DNA of 32,064 nt from the NCBI GenBank assembly GCA_949288715.1, contig CASELH010000031.1:1-32064 (forward strand), read 5' to 3'. A program made the translations under genes and the position numbers. The stretch is from an uncultured Bacteroides sp. Its GTDB lineage: Bacteria; Bacteroidota; Bacteroidia; Bacteroidales; Bacteroidaceae. Shown piece after piece: positions 8,828 through 16,443 of the stretch (positions are counted from its first letter, which is position 1; each line of letters begins with the position of its first letter). A model generated the notes under the pieces. The model was not told the DNA's origin. It was given only the letters and a program-made list of their open reading frames with translations, and searched no databases.

Positions 8828-8889
8828 ACTAATCACTAATCACTAATCACTAATCACTAATCACTAATACCTAATACCTAATACTTAAC
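8828..8889. repeat. Tandem heptamer repeat ACTAATC, degenerating to ACCTAAT
   Basis: Directly after the TamB-like stop the sequence repeats ACTAATC about six times. It then shifts to AATACCT twice and ends AATACTTAAC, keeping the 7-base period. It fills nearly all of the space between two convergent genes. A related AATCACT/AGTGATT element lies at 10145-10200. The array may be polymorphic by slippage. Confidence 0.9.
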
Positions 8890-8891
8890 AT

Positions 8892-9347
8892 CTACTCCCT
8901 TGCCATCAGCCTCCGCTCCGCCAGTTGTTCGTATTTCGTGCCCGGCCGTCCGTAGTTAGCATAAGGATAGATGGAGATGCCTCCGCGCGGAGTGAAGAAT
9001 CCCGTCACCTCGATGTACTTCGGATTCATCAGCTTAATTAAGTCATTCAGAATGATGTTTACGCAATCTTCGTGGAAGGCTCCATGCCCGCGGAAGCTGA
9101 ACAGGTACAGTTTCAAGCTCTTGCTTTCCACCATCTTCACGTCGGGGATGTAGCTGATGCGTATCTCTGCAAAGTCTGGTTGCCCGGTGATGGGGCACAG
9201 ACTGGTGAACTCGGGGCAGTTGAACCGCACCCAGTAGTCGCGCTCCGGATGGCGGTTATCAAAAGCTTCGAGTACCTCCGGGGCATAATCTTGTCGGTAT
9301 ACGGTCTTGCTGCCCAGCAGGGTCAGTTGGTCTTTTAATTCAGTCAT
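8892..9347 (-). CDS. queF: NADPH-dependent 7-cyano-7-deazaguanine reductase QueF
   Basis: 151 aa, the short single-domain (Bacillus-type) form. It reduces preQ0 to preQ1 with NADPH in queuosine synthesis. Visible residues are the thioimide-forming Cys51 in [12 protein letters not shown], Asp58, the QueF motif [13 protein letters not shown] (73-85), and His91-Glu92. It is the last gene of the minus-strand cluster with queC and the precursor transporter, with a 99-base gap after queC that holds a hairpin. It ends against the heptamer repeat. Confidence 0.97.
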   Translation of the reverse strand: MTELKDQLTLLGSKTVYRQDYAPEVLEAFDNRHPERDYWVRFNCPEFTSLCPITGQPDFAEIRISYIPDVKMVESKSLKLYLFSFRGHGAFHEDCVNIILNDLIKLMNPKYIEVTGFFTPRGGISIYPYANYGRPGTKYEQLAERRLMARE

Positions 9348-9423
9348 GGCGGTTATTGATGTTTTTGTTAGGATGAAATATGCTGCTTTGTAAATAGTTG
9401 TTTATCAACATTCTATAAATAGA

Positions 9424-9448
9424 AAAGTTAAGTCCGTCACTTAACTTT
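9424..9448 (-). terminator. Hairpin overlapping the queC stop codon, possible weak terminator
   Basis: A perfect 10-bp inverted repeat (AAAGTTAAGT at 9424-9433, ACTTAACTTT at 9439-9448, 5-base loop) includes the queC stop codon at 9447-9449. On the minus strand it is followed by TCTATTTATAG, a poor T-run. It may attenuate queF expression or protect the 3' end of queC mRNA. Confidence 0.45.
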
Positions 9449-10130
9449 ACTGCCCTTGAGGCCTTCCTGTGCAGGCTTCACGGCTGGCGAGGTAGCGTTC
9501 CAACCCTTCGCGGCGAAGCTTGCAGGCGGGGCAATGGCCGCATCCATCGCCCGGTATGCCGTTATAGCACGTCAGGGTATCGTGGCGCACCAGGTCGAGC
9601 ACGCCCAGGCGGTCGGCCAGCGCCCATGTCTCGGCCTTGTCGAGCCACATCAGCGGGGTGTGGATGACGAATTGCGCATCCATCGCCAGGTTCAGCGTCA
9701 CGTTCATCGAGCGGATGAACGAGTCGCGGCAATCGGGATATCCGCTGAAGTCGGTTTGCGATACGCCCGTCACCAGGTGCCTGATGCCCTTCTCGCGGGC
9801 ATGCACGGCGGCAATGGCTAGGAAGAACAGGTTGCGTCCCGGCACAAAAGTGTTGGGCACGCCGCCTTCGGGTTGCTCGCTATCCATCGGTATTGTGGTG
9901 TCCGTCAGCGCGTTGCTGCCAAGATGGCCGATGAGAGGCGCATCCATTACCTGGAAGTCCACGCCCGCCTTGGCGGCTATGGCGCGTGCCAATTCTACTT
10001 CTTTTTCGTGCTTTTGCCCGTAGCGGAAGCTCAGGGCGTACACATCCTTAAACTCTTGTTTGGCCCAAAACAGGCAGGTGGTGGAGTCTTGTCCGCCACT
10101 GAAGATGACTAATGCTGGTTCGTTGTACAT
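9447..10130 (-). CDS. queC: 7-cyano-7-deazaguanine synthase QueC
   Basis: 227 aa. It converts 7-carboxy-7-deazaguanine to preQ0 using ATP and ammonia. The PP-loop SGGQDS is at 11-16. The zinc site is Cys188, Cys197, Cys200 and Cys203 (CGHCPAC). It lies between the transporter gene and queF. queD and queE, needed to make the QueC substrate from GTP, are not in this window. The stop codon is buried in the hairpin at 9424-9448. Confidence 0.97.
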   Translation of the reverse strand: MYNEPALVIFSGGQDSTTCLFWAKQEFKDVYALSFRYGQKHEKEVELARAIAAKAGVDFQVMDAPLIGHLGSNALTDTTIPMDSEQPEGGVPNTFVPGRNLFFLAIAAVHAREKGIRHLVTGVSQTDFSGYPDCRDSFIRSMNVTLNLAMDAQFVIHTPLMWLDKAETWALADRLGVLDLVRHDTLTCYNGIPGDGCGHCPACKLRREGLERYLASREACTGRPQGQ

Positions 10131-10144
10131 GATGATTAGTGATT

Positions 10145-10200
10145 AGCGGAATTAGTGTTTAGTGATTAATAGCCAGACTAATCACTAAACACTAATCGCT
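10145..10200. repeat. Long hairpin built from AATCACT-type heptamers
   Basis: A perfect 18-bp inverted repeat (10151-10168 with 10179-10196, 10-base loop) extends past a two-base bulge by a further 4 bp (AGCG 10145-10148 with CGCT 10197-10200). The arms are made of the same ACTAATC/AGTGATT heptamer family as the array at 8828-8889. It fills the gap between the transporter gene and queC. It could act as an RNA hairpin in the queuosine transcript or be a small dispersed repeat. Confidence 0.85.
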
Positions 10201-10204
10201 ATAA

Positions 10205-10885
10205 TTAAACTTCTCTGATTTTCCAAATCTTGTAGGAGATGCCCTCGTCGTACACGTCACTACCGTCTATGCGCTTCACGGCCTTCACCACGCGGATAGT
10301 CAGTGGCAACACAATGACTTCGTAGAGCGACTTCAGCACGATTTGTAACGCCATCATTACCGCCAGCTCGTGCCAGGCAATGATGCCCCCGAAGGCGATG
10401 GGGAAGAAGATGAGCGAGTCGGCCGTTTCGCCCACCACGGTCGACACAATGGCCCGCAGAGAGAATCGCCGCCCTCGGCTGGCCAGCTTCATGCGGCTCA
10501 TGACGTAGGCGTTGAGAAACGACCCCGTGAGGAAAGCCAGCAGACTGGCCACCACGATGCGTGGCGCCATGCCGAATACGAAGTTGAAGTGTTCCTCACC
10601 CTCCCAGAATGGGGCGGCAGGCAGGGCTACGGCCACCAGCCCCAAGCCTACGACGAAGAAGTTCATGGCAAAGCCGCTCCAAATGATGAGCCTGGCCTTG
10701 CGGAACCCCCACACCTCAGCAATGCAGTCGTTGATGATGTAGGAAATAGGGAACACAAGCAACCCCGCCGTAACGGTGAGGCTCCCTAACTGGATGACTT
10801 TGGTTTCAAGAAGGTTTGCCGCGATGAGGCACACGTTGAACACGATGCCGAGCAGCATGAATGGGATGGATACTTGTTGTTTCAT
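10205..10885 (-). CDS. Queuosine precursor transporter (YhhQ/QPTR family)
   Basis: 226 aa integral membrane protein with about six hydrophobic segments, starting MKQQVSIPFMLLGIVFNVCL. The visible ISYIINDCIAEVWGFRKAR segment fits the YhhQ/DUF165 family, which imports queuosine precursors such as preQ0 and preQ1; GETADSLIFFPIAF is a second family-like motif. It is the first gene of the cluster with queC and queF, so the cell appears able to both make and take up 7-deazaguanine precursors. The promoter is at 10958-10988, with a leader of about 65 bases that holds a small GC hairpin. Confidence 0.92.
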   Translation of the reverse strand: MKQQVSIPFMLLGIVFNVCLIAANLLETKVIQLGSLTVTAGLLVFPISYIINDCIAEVWGFRKARLIIWSGFAMNFFVVGLGLVAVALPAAPFWEGEEHFNFVFGMAPRIVVASLLAFLTGSFLNAYVMSRMKLASRGRRFSLRAIVSTVVGETADSLIFFPIAFGGIIAWHELAVMMALQIVLKSLYEVIVLPLTIRVVKAVKRIDGSDVYDEGISYKIWKIREV

Positions 10886-10957
10886 CGTTCTTGTTTTTTA
10901 CGTGGTTTCCTGGAATACACGGCCGCTACTGGCGGCATCATACGTCTTTTCGGGCTG

Positions 10958-10988
10958 CAAAGATAAGGCATCTGGCGGAAACAGACAA
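10958..10988 (-). promoter_or_regulatory. Promoter of the queuosine cluster
   Basis: The minus strand carries TTG (10986-10988), a 20-base spacer, then TATCTTTG (10958-10965), a good match to the Bacteroides promoter. The leader to the transporter ATG is about 65 bases. It contains a GCCGC-CAGTA-GCGGC hairpin and an A-rich tail but does not match a preQ1 riboswitch that I recognise. Confidence 0.65.
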
Positions 10989-11056
10989 GCGGGGCAGGCG
11001 GATTTTCCATTTTTGTCCGCCTGCCCCGTCTGCCTTTTTCTTGGCGGATTTGCCTC

Positions 11057-12289
11057 TTACCGCTTCTTCATCACGCTGTTCATCACCCGGATGCTGGATA
11101 CCAGCTTGTTGGTCGAGGTGAATACATCCACATTCCATACATGCGACGAGCGGCCTTTGTGCACAATGGTTGCCACGGCACGCACCGTGTCTCCTTCGTG
11201 TGCCGACGAGATGTGATTCCCGCTCACTTGCATACCTACCACTACTTCGTCGGGTTGGCAGGATATCATGGACCCCAGCCCGGCCACGGTTTCGGCCAGT
11301 GCCAGGGTGGCTCCCCCGTGCAGAATGCCGAAAGGCTGACGTGTGCGCTCGTCTACCGGCATGGTGGCTTCAATGCGGTCGGGCGAAGCGTAGGTGTACT
11401 GTATGCCCAGATTGCCCATCAGCGCATGTTTGGCTTGGGTATTCAGCAGGTCGAGGGGAATTTCGGAGGCATGCACTTCGGCCAGGATGAGCTTTTCTAC
11501 AGCCTGGGCCACACCGTCTTCCTCGTTGGATGCCGTCACGTAGTCAGCGCAACGCTTCACGGAGTCTTGCGCATGCCCCATGGCGATGCCCACTCCGGCC
11601 AGCTGAAGCATGGTGACATCGGCCACGCCATCGCCTATGGCTATTACTTCTTCGCGCGTCACGCCCAGCTGCTCCATCAATGCCCCCAGTGTATTGGCTT
11701 TGTCTATGCCGCAAGGCACCACTTCCAGGAAGTAAGGCTCGGAAGGAAATACGTCCAGCGCGCCGGCCAGCCGTTTCTTCCAATGTTCTTCCAGGCCGCG
11801 CAAAGCTTCTTCGTCGTCGCTCACCAGCACGCATTTGCAAGGGGCAAAGTCGATGGCGGTAGAAAAATGCTCTTCTTCAATAATCCTCAGTTTATTCAGC
11901 TGGGCTTCGCGGCGAATGTAGAGGTTGTCGGGGTCGTTGGTCAGCAAGGTGTCGTCGTGGTAGGTGAAGATGGAGAACCCGTTCTTATTGGCTTTCTTTT
12001 CCAGGTAAGGAATCATCTCGGGGTTGATGCGGCGTTCAAACAAGATTTCCCCATTCTCGGCTTTGATGATTTGGCATCCGTTGTAGGACACCACATAGCC
12101 TCCGAAGTGTCCCAACTCCAATATTTGCGCCAAAGGCATGAGCCCATAGGTGGGCCGGCCTGAGGCCAAGACAATGCGTACACCCATGTGTTGCACTTTC
12201 AGCAAGGCGGAAAGGGTGCGCTTGCTGATTTCTTTTGCGTCGTTAAGCAATGTCCCGTCTACGTCGAGGACTAATAATTTGTACTTCAT
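11057..12289 (-). CDS. Cof-type HAD phosphatase fused to a hotdog thioesterase
   Basis: 410 aa from the ATG at 12287-12289, the first start that gives MKYKLLVLDVDGTLL; an in-frame upstream extension to 12493 is non-homologous and crosses the likely promoter. Residues 1-270 are a Cof-type HAD hydrolase: nucleophile region Asp9/Asp11 (DVDGT), and motif IV GDGVAD (219-224), where the usual Asn of GDGxND is Ala. Residues 280-410 are a PaaI/4HBT hotdog domain with HGGATLALAE (324-333) and Glu332 in the catalytic position known from YdiI/EntH-type acyl-CoA thioesterases. A role of the second domain in hydrolysing 1,4-dihydroxy-2-naphthoyl-CoA (menaquinone synthesis) is possible but inferred. Both domains look intact. 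Confidence 0.9.
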   Translation of the reverse strand: MKYKLLVLDVDGTLLNDAKEISKRTLSALLKVQHMGVRIVLASGRPTYGLMPLAQILELGHFGGYVVSYNGCQIIKAENGEILFERRINPEMIPYLEKKANKNGFSIFTYHDDTLLTNDPDNLYIRREAQLNKLRIIEEEHFSTAIDFAPCKCVLVSDDEEALRGLEEHWKKRLAGALDVFPSEPYFLEVVPCGIDKANTLGALMEQLGVTREEVIAIGDGVADVTMLQLAGVGIAMGHAQDSVKRCADYVTASNEEDGVAQAVEKLILAEVHASEIPLDLLNTQAKHALMGNLGIQYTYASPDRIEATMPVDERTRQPFGILHGGATLALAETVAGLGSMISCQPDEVVVGMQVSGNHISSAHEGDTVRAVATIVHKGRSSHVWNVDVFTSTNKLVSSIRVMNSVMKKR

Positions 12290-12315
12290 GGCCGGTAGGT
12301 TTTTAGTTCTGCTTA

Positions 12316-12323
12316 CAAATATA
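12316..12323 (-). promoter_or_regulatory. Probable -7 element of the HAD-hotdog gene
   Basis: The minus strand reads TATATTTG, an exact TAnnTTTG match, 27 bases ahead of the ATG at 12289. No convincing -33 TTTG was seen. Confidence 0.45.
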
Positions 12324-12482
12324 ACGAAAAGCGGGCAGAATACAGGTCTTTGGGCACGAATATTTCTGTTTTTTTGTAGATGATGGCAGAAGCAAGGCTG
12401 CATGTGTAGGGGCACGGAGTGGCACGCCGTGCAAAGGAGTGGAAAAATGATATATATCAATACGCATTTCCTGCCAAAAGCG

Positions 12483-12490
12483 TATCTTTG
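12483..12490 (+). promoter_or_regulatory. Probable -7 element of the DUF4250 gene
   Basis: TATCTTTG matches TAnnTTTG and is followed by C, as usual. It lies 40 bases ahead of the DUF4250 start at 12530. The -33 region (near 12460) has no clear TTTG. Confidence 0.5.
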
Positions 12491-12529
12491 CACCCCGGTA
12501 TTAGTTTTTTAATCTAAAGTATTTAAGTC

Positions 12530-12706
12530 ATGAAATTGCCTGAAGATGCGATGATGCTCTACAGCTTCATCAACACGAAGCTCCGCGATTGTTATCCTTC
12601 TCTCGATGCCTTGTGCGAAGACATGGGGGTGGAGAAGAGTTTTGTGGTGCAAAAATTGAAAACGGTGGGATTTGAGTACAATCCCGCGAAAAACCGTTTC
12701 TGGTAA
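12530..12706 (+). CDS. DUF4250 family small protein
   Basis: 58 aa, starting MKLPEDAMMLYSFINTKLRD and ending EYNPAKNRFW. The pattern (PxDxxMLxSxxNTKLRDxYPSLDALC) is that of the DUF4250 family of short bacterial proteins of unknown function, recognised from memory. A helix-turn-helix-like arrangement (YPSLDALCEDMGVEKSFVVQ, residues 22-41) is plausible. It is a single-gene unit, with a promoter-like box at 12483-12490 and a strong hairpin terminator at 12727-12760 shared with the convergent trpB gene. Confidence 0.85.
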   Translation: MKLPEDAMMLYSFINTKLRDCYPSLDALCEDMGVEKSFVVQKLKTVGFEYNPAKNRFW

Positions 12707-12726
12707 TAAAGTGAAAACGAAAGACA

Positions 12727-12760
12727 AGAGGGATGCTTCCTGGTGGGGGCATCCCTCTTT
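12727..12760. terminator. Bidirectional terminator between DUF4250 and trpB
   Basis: A perfect 11-bp stem (AAGAGGGATGC at 12727-12737, GCATCCCTCTT at 12750-12760) has a 12-base loop. It lies 20 bases after the DUF4250 stop and 26 bases after the convergent trpB stop. Flanks are moderately T-rich on each outgoing strand. Confidence 0.75.
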
Positions 12761-12786
12761 GGCTATATCTTATATTCTTTATCCTT

Positions 12787-14148
12787 TCATTGGGGCACAT
12801 CTTCAAGGTTCTTTTCGATTTCCCCATCGCTCAGTTCATAGTTCACCAGGTCGCCGGACAAGTACTTGTCATACGAAGCCATGTCGATAAGCCCATGCCC
12901 CGAGAGGTTGAACAAGATGACTTTCTCTTCGCCCGTCTCCTTGCACTTCTTGGCCTCATTGATGGTGGCAGCTATGGCGTGGCACGATTCCGGTGCGGGG
13001 ATGATGCCCTCTACCTGTGCGAAAAGGCAGCCTGCCTCGAACGACTCCAGCTGCTGGATGTCGACCGCCTCCATAAGCCCGTCTTTCAGCAGCTGGGAGA
13101 CAATGACGCCTGCGCCGTGATAGCGCAAACCGCCTGCATGAATGTTGGCCGGAGCAAAGTTGTGACCCAGGGAGAACATGGGCAGGAGTGGGGTGTAGCC
13201 TGCCTCGTCGCCATAATCGTAGCAGAATTTTCCGCGTGTCAGTTTGGGGCAAGAGGCCGGCTCTGCCGCAATGTAGCGTGTCTGTTTCCCTTCCAATAGA
13301 GTGTGCCGCATGAAGGGGAAAGCTATGCCGCCGAAGTTAGAGCCTCCGCCAAAGCAGGCTATCACCATGTCGGGATATTCTCCGGCCAGCTCCATCTGCT
13401 TTTCGGCTTCCAGCCCGATGATGGTCTGGTGCAAGGCCACGTGGCTCAGCACAGAGCCCAGGGTGTATTTGCAGTTGGGTGTGGTGCGGGCCAGTTCAAT
13501 GGCCTCGGAGATGGCCGTACCCAGCGAGCCCTGATGGTTGGGGTGGGCGGTCAGAATGTCTTTGCCGGCGCGTGTGGACATGGAGGGCGAGGGGGTGACT
13601 TGTGCCCCGTAGGTCTGCATGATGCTGCGGCGGTAAGGCTTCTGTTCATAGCTTATCTTTACCTGATACACGGCGGCCTCCAGTCCGAACAGGCGGGCGG
13701 CGTATGACAAGGCGGCTCCCCATTGTCCGGCACCGGTTTCGGTAGTGACGTTGGTCACGCCTTCTTTCTTGCAATAGTAGGCTTGGGGCAAGGCCGAGTT
13801 CAACTTGTGCGAGCCCATAGGGCTTACGCTTTCGTTCTTGAAGTAAATGTGTGCCGGTGTGCCAATGGCTTTCTCCAGCCCGTAGGCGCGCACCAGCGGG
13901 GTGCTTCTATAATATTTGTACATCTCGCGCACCTCTTCGGGTATTTCTATCCACGTGTCTGTTTGGTTCAGCTCCTGCCGGCACAGCTCCTCGGCAAAGA
14001 TGGGGTAGAGGTCTTCCGGCTTCAAGGGTTGTTTGGTGGCCGGGTTCAAGGGCGGCAAGGGTTTGTTCTTCATGTCGGCCTGGATGTTGTACCAGTAGCG
14101 GGGTATCTCGTCTTCAGGGAGCATGAATCTTTTTCTTTTTTCACTCAT
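12787..14148 (-). CDS. trpB: TrpB2-type tryptophan synthase beta chain (stand-alone)
   Basis: 453 aa, longer than the ordinary TrpB (about 395) and with the N-terminal extension of the TrpB2 class. A PLP-binding Lys115 lies in MGSHKLNSA. ETGAGQWGAA and the phosphate-binding CFGGGSNFGG are also visible. The enzyme joins indole and serine to make tryptophan. No trpA or other trp gene is nearby, as is usual for TrpB2, which probably salvages free indole. For a gut organism exposed to indole this would be sensible, but it is inference. A TACATTTG box and an 8-bp dyad (14182-14219) lie just upstream. Confidence 0.93.
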   Translation of the reverse strand: MSEKRKRFMLPEDEIPRYWYNIQADMKNKPLPPLNPATKQPLKPEDLYPIFAEELCRQELNQTDTWIEIPEEVREMYKYYRSTPLVRAYGLEKAIGTPAHIYFKNESVSPMGSHKLNSALPQAYYCKKEGVTNVTTETGAGQWGAALSYAARLFGLEAAVYQVKISYEQKPYRRSIMQTYGAQVTPSPSMSTRAGKDILTAHPNHQGSLGTAISEAIELARTTPNCKYTLGSVLSHVALHQTIIGLEAEKQMELAGEYPDMVIACFGGGSNFGGIAFPFMRHTLLEGKQTRYIAAEPASCPKLTRGKFCYDYGDEAGYTPLLPMFSLGHNFAPANIHAGGLRYHGAGVIVSQLLKDGLMEAVDIQQLESFEAGCLFAQVEGIIPAPESCHAIAATINEAKKCKETGEEKVILFNLSGHGLIDMASYDKYLSGDLVNYELSDGEIEKNLEDVPQ

Positions 14149-14177
14149 AATGTTTGTGTATTGGTTTATTTTGTGCC

Positions 14178-14219
14178 CAAATGTAGTAATTATTTCGATA
14201 TGTATGTCATTTTACTACA
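14178..14219 (-). promoter_or_regulatory. trpB -7 box overlapped by an 8-bp dyad
   Basis: The minus strand reads TACATTTG at 14178-14185 (exact TAnnTTTG), 30 bases ahead of the trpB ATG. An inverted repeat TGTAGTAA (14182-14189) / TTACTACA (14212-14219) overlaps the box and reaches upstream of it. The dyad is placed as an operator would be. No regulator is identified. Confidence 0.4.
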
Positions 14220-14314
14220 GATTTCTTTTTGTTTGCCTGAAAAATGCTGTTCTTCTGCTTGCAAAGCTCGGGCTTTTTGTGTTTCTTTGTTTCCACAATA
14301 GTGTACAAAGCGGG

Positions 14315-14357
14315 GTGCTCAAGGCCGTTATTCCTATTTGTTTCCAGTTTTGAGCAC
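14315..14357. promoter_or_regulatory. 8-bp inverted repeat ahead of the two-component system
   Basis: GTGCTCAA (14315-14322) and TTGAGCAC (14350-14357) are perfect complements with a 27-base spacer, ending 28 bases before the response regulator ATG. It could be an operator or a 5'-UTR hairpin. No clear promoter was recognised in the 237-base gap 14149-14385. Confidence 0.35.
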
Positions 14358-14385
14358 GATTTTTGTCTTGAAAAAACATTTTGTC

Positions 14386-15063
14386 ATGAAAATCCTGATT
14401 GTAGAAGACGAGCAAAACCTGCGCGAAACCATTGCCGCCTCGCTCCGCAAGGAGAAGTTCGTGGTGGAGGTGGCCCCCGACTACTATGCCGCGCTCGACA
14501 AGATTAACGATTATGATTACGACTGCATCTTGCTCGACATCATGCTGCCCGGAGGCAGCGGCCTCGACTTGCTGCGCGAGCTGAAGCGCCTGCACCGCAG
14601 CGACAGTGTGCTCATCATCTCCGCCAAAGACTCTCTGGACGACAAGGTGGACGGGCTGGAACTCGGGGCAGACGACTACCTCACCAAGCCCTTCCACCTG
14701 GCCGAGCTGAACGCCCGTGTCAAGTCATTGATAAGGCGGCGCCATGCCCAGGGCGAGACGTCCATTTCCCTTGGCAATCTCTCCCTCTTCCCCGACAAGC
14801 GCCAGGTGGAGGTAGGCGGCACGCCTTTGCAACTGAACCGCAAGGAGTTTGACTTGCTCTACTACTTTGTGGCCAACCCCAACCGGGTCATCAACAAGAT
14901 GAGCCTGGCAGAATCGGTGTGGGGAGACAACATCGACCAGGCCGATTCACTGGACTTCATCTATTCGCAAGTGAAAAATCTGCGCAAAAAGCTGAAACAA
15001 GCCGAAGCCACTGTAGAGCTGAAGGCAGTGTATGGCTTTGGCTATAAGCTCACCGAATTGTAA
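14386..15063 (+). CDS. OmpR/PhoB-family response regulator
   Basis: 225 aa from the ATG at 14386, which gives the canonical MKILIVEDEQN opening; upstream in-frame codons are non-homologous. The receiver domain (1-115) has acidic Glu7/Asp8, phospho-acceptor Asp51 (LLDIMLPGGSG) and the conserved Lys in TKPF. The C-terminal winged helix (about 130-225) has LNRKEFDLLYYF and ends YGFGYKL, typical of DNA-binding OmpR proteins. The partner kinase starts 20 bases downstream and a PepSY-like periplasmic protein follows. Confidence 0.96.
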   Translation: MKILIVEDEQNLRETIAASLRKEKFVVEVAPDYYAALDKINDYDYDCILLDIMLPGGSGLDLLRELKRLHRSDSVLIISAKDSLDDKVDGLELGADDYLTKPFHLAELNARVKSLIRRRHAQGETSISLGNLSLFPDKRQVEVGGTPLQLNRKEFDLLYYFVANPNRVINKMSLAESVWGDNIDQADSLDFIYSQVKNLRKKLKQAEATVELKAVYGFGYKLTEL

Positions 15064-15083
15064 CACGACGGGTCACAAGGTAT

Positions 15084-16361
15084 ATGAAGCTGCTGCATTA
15101 CACCTACCGGAAGTTGTCGCTCCTGCTCCTGTTGCTCATGGCGCTATGGGGCGTGCTGTTCTACTATGCCATTATGGACGAGGTGATGGACGAAACCGAC
15201 GACACCCTGCAAAACTACGCCCACCTGCTGATAAAGAAAGCCTTGCGCGACCCCTCTGTGCTCAATACGGAGGGCAACCTGATGTCGTTTTACACCTTCC
15301 GCCCCATCACCGAAGCCGAAGGCCACAACTACCGCGAGATGCTCTACGACTCTACGGTGTACGTGGAGCTGGAAGACGAAAACGAGCCTGTGCGCGTCAT
15401 GCAAACCGCCTTCCGCATGACCGATGGCCGCTTCTACGAACTCACCCTGATGATATCCACCTTGGAGCGCGACGACATGGTGCGTGCCATCTGCTGGTAC
15501 CTGGGCGCCCTGTTCTTCTTGTTCGTCATCTGCACCTCCATCGGCATCAAGCGGGTGCTGAAAGACGTCTTTAAGCCTCTGCACCGCCTGCTGGCCTGGC
15601 TGCACGAGCTGCACCCCGGCCAGGAAGTCCCCCCTCTGGACAATCCCACCAACATCCGCGAGTTCCGCCAGCTCAGCGAGGCCGCAGTGGCCATGGGCAA
15701 CCGCAGCTACAAGGCCTATACAGAGCAAAAGCATTTCATAGAAAACGCTTCCCACGAACTGCAGACCCCCCTGGCCATCCTGCGCGGCAAGGTGGAACTG
15801 CTGGCCGAGGGCGAAAACCTCACCGCCAAGCAGATGGAGGAACTCGACGAAATCTACGCCACCCTGGGCCGCGCCGTGAAGCTGAACAAATCACTGCTCT
15901 TGCTCTCGCGCATAGAAAACGGCCAGTATGCCGAGACGGAAAACGTGTCTGTCGACGAGATTCTCGACCACCTGCTGCCCGACTTGCTGGACATTTATGA
16001 AGGCAAGCACGTGCAGGTGGAGCGGCAACAGTCCGAGGCTCCCTTCATCATCCGCTGCAACCACTCGCTGGCACAGATACTGGTGACCAACCTCGTGAAG
16101 AATGCCCTTCTGCACAACCGCGAAGGCGGCACGTTGCGCATCGCCACTACCCCCTCCAGCCTTGTGGTGGCCAACAGCGGCGAGGCTCCGCTCGATGCCG
16201 ACCGCTTGTTTGAACGCTTCTACCGCGGCAGCGGACGCAAGAAAGACTCCACCGGACTTGGCCTCGCCATAGCCCGCTCCATAGCCCGCTCCGCAGCGCT
16301 GGAGTTGCACTACGAGTGGTGCGACGGCATGCACTGCTTCCGGTTGGTTAAAAGAGATTAA
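15084..16361 (+). CDS. Membrane sensor histidine kinase
   Basis: 425 aa. Two membrane segments (about 10-31 and 133-155) flank a short periplasmic loop of about 100 residues rich in Asp and Glu (VMDETDDTLQNY). The HisKA domain has phospho-acceptor His224 in NASHELQTPLAI. The ATPase domain has an N box (NLVKNALLHN, about 336-345) and a G box TGLGLAIA (390-397). It phosphorylates the regulator encoded just upstream. The signal sensed is unknown. The adjacent secreted PepSY-like protein may modulate it or be its target gene. Confidence 0.95.
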   Translation: MKLLHYTYRKLSLLLLLLMALWGVLFYYAIMDEVMDETDDTLQNYAHLLIKKALRDPSVLNTEGNLMSFYTFRPITEAEGHNYREMLYDSTVYVELEDENEPVRVMQTAFRMTDGRFYELTLMISTLERDDMVRAICWYLGALFFLFVICTSIGIKRVLKDVFKPLHRLLAWLHELHPGQEVPPLDNPTNIREFRQLSEAAVAMGNRSYKAYTEQKHFIENASHELQTPLAILRGKVELLAEGENLTAKQMEELDEIYATLGRAVKLNKSLLLLSRIENGQYAETENVSVDEILDHLLPDLLDIYEGKHVQVERQQSEAPFIIRCNHSLAQILVTNLVKNALLHNREGGTLRIATTPSSLVVANSGEAPLDADRLFERFYRGSGRKKDSTGLGLAIARSIARSAALELHYEWCDGMHCFRLVKRD

Positions 16362-16443
16362 GGCGCGGGATAGTGGCAAGAAATTCCCGTTTCTTTCCCA
16401 ATTTTCGCCCCTTCTTTGCACACAACATATAGAGTACACCGTT

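Noticed and set aside
10886-10957. preQ1 riboswitch in the leader of the queuosine cluster
   Set aside because: There is a GC hairpin and an A-rich tail, but the core sequences expected of preQ1 classes I and II were not found by eye. Kept only as a comment.
11141-12163. 340-codon plus-strand frame opposite the HAD-hotdog gene
   Set aside because: His/Gly/Val-rich composition is typical of an antisense shadow; the minus-strand protein has clear catalytic motifs.
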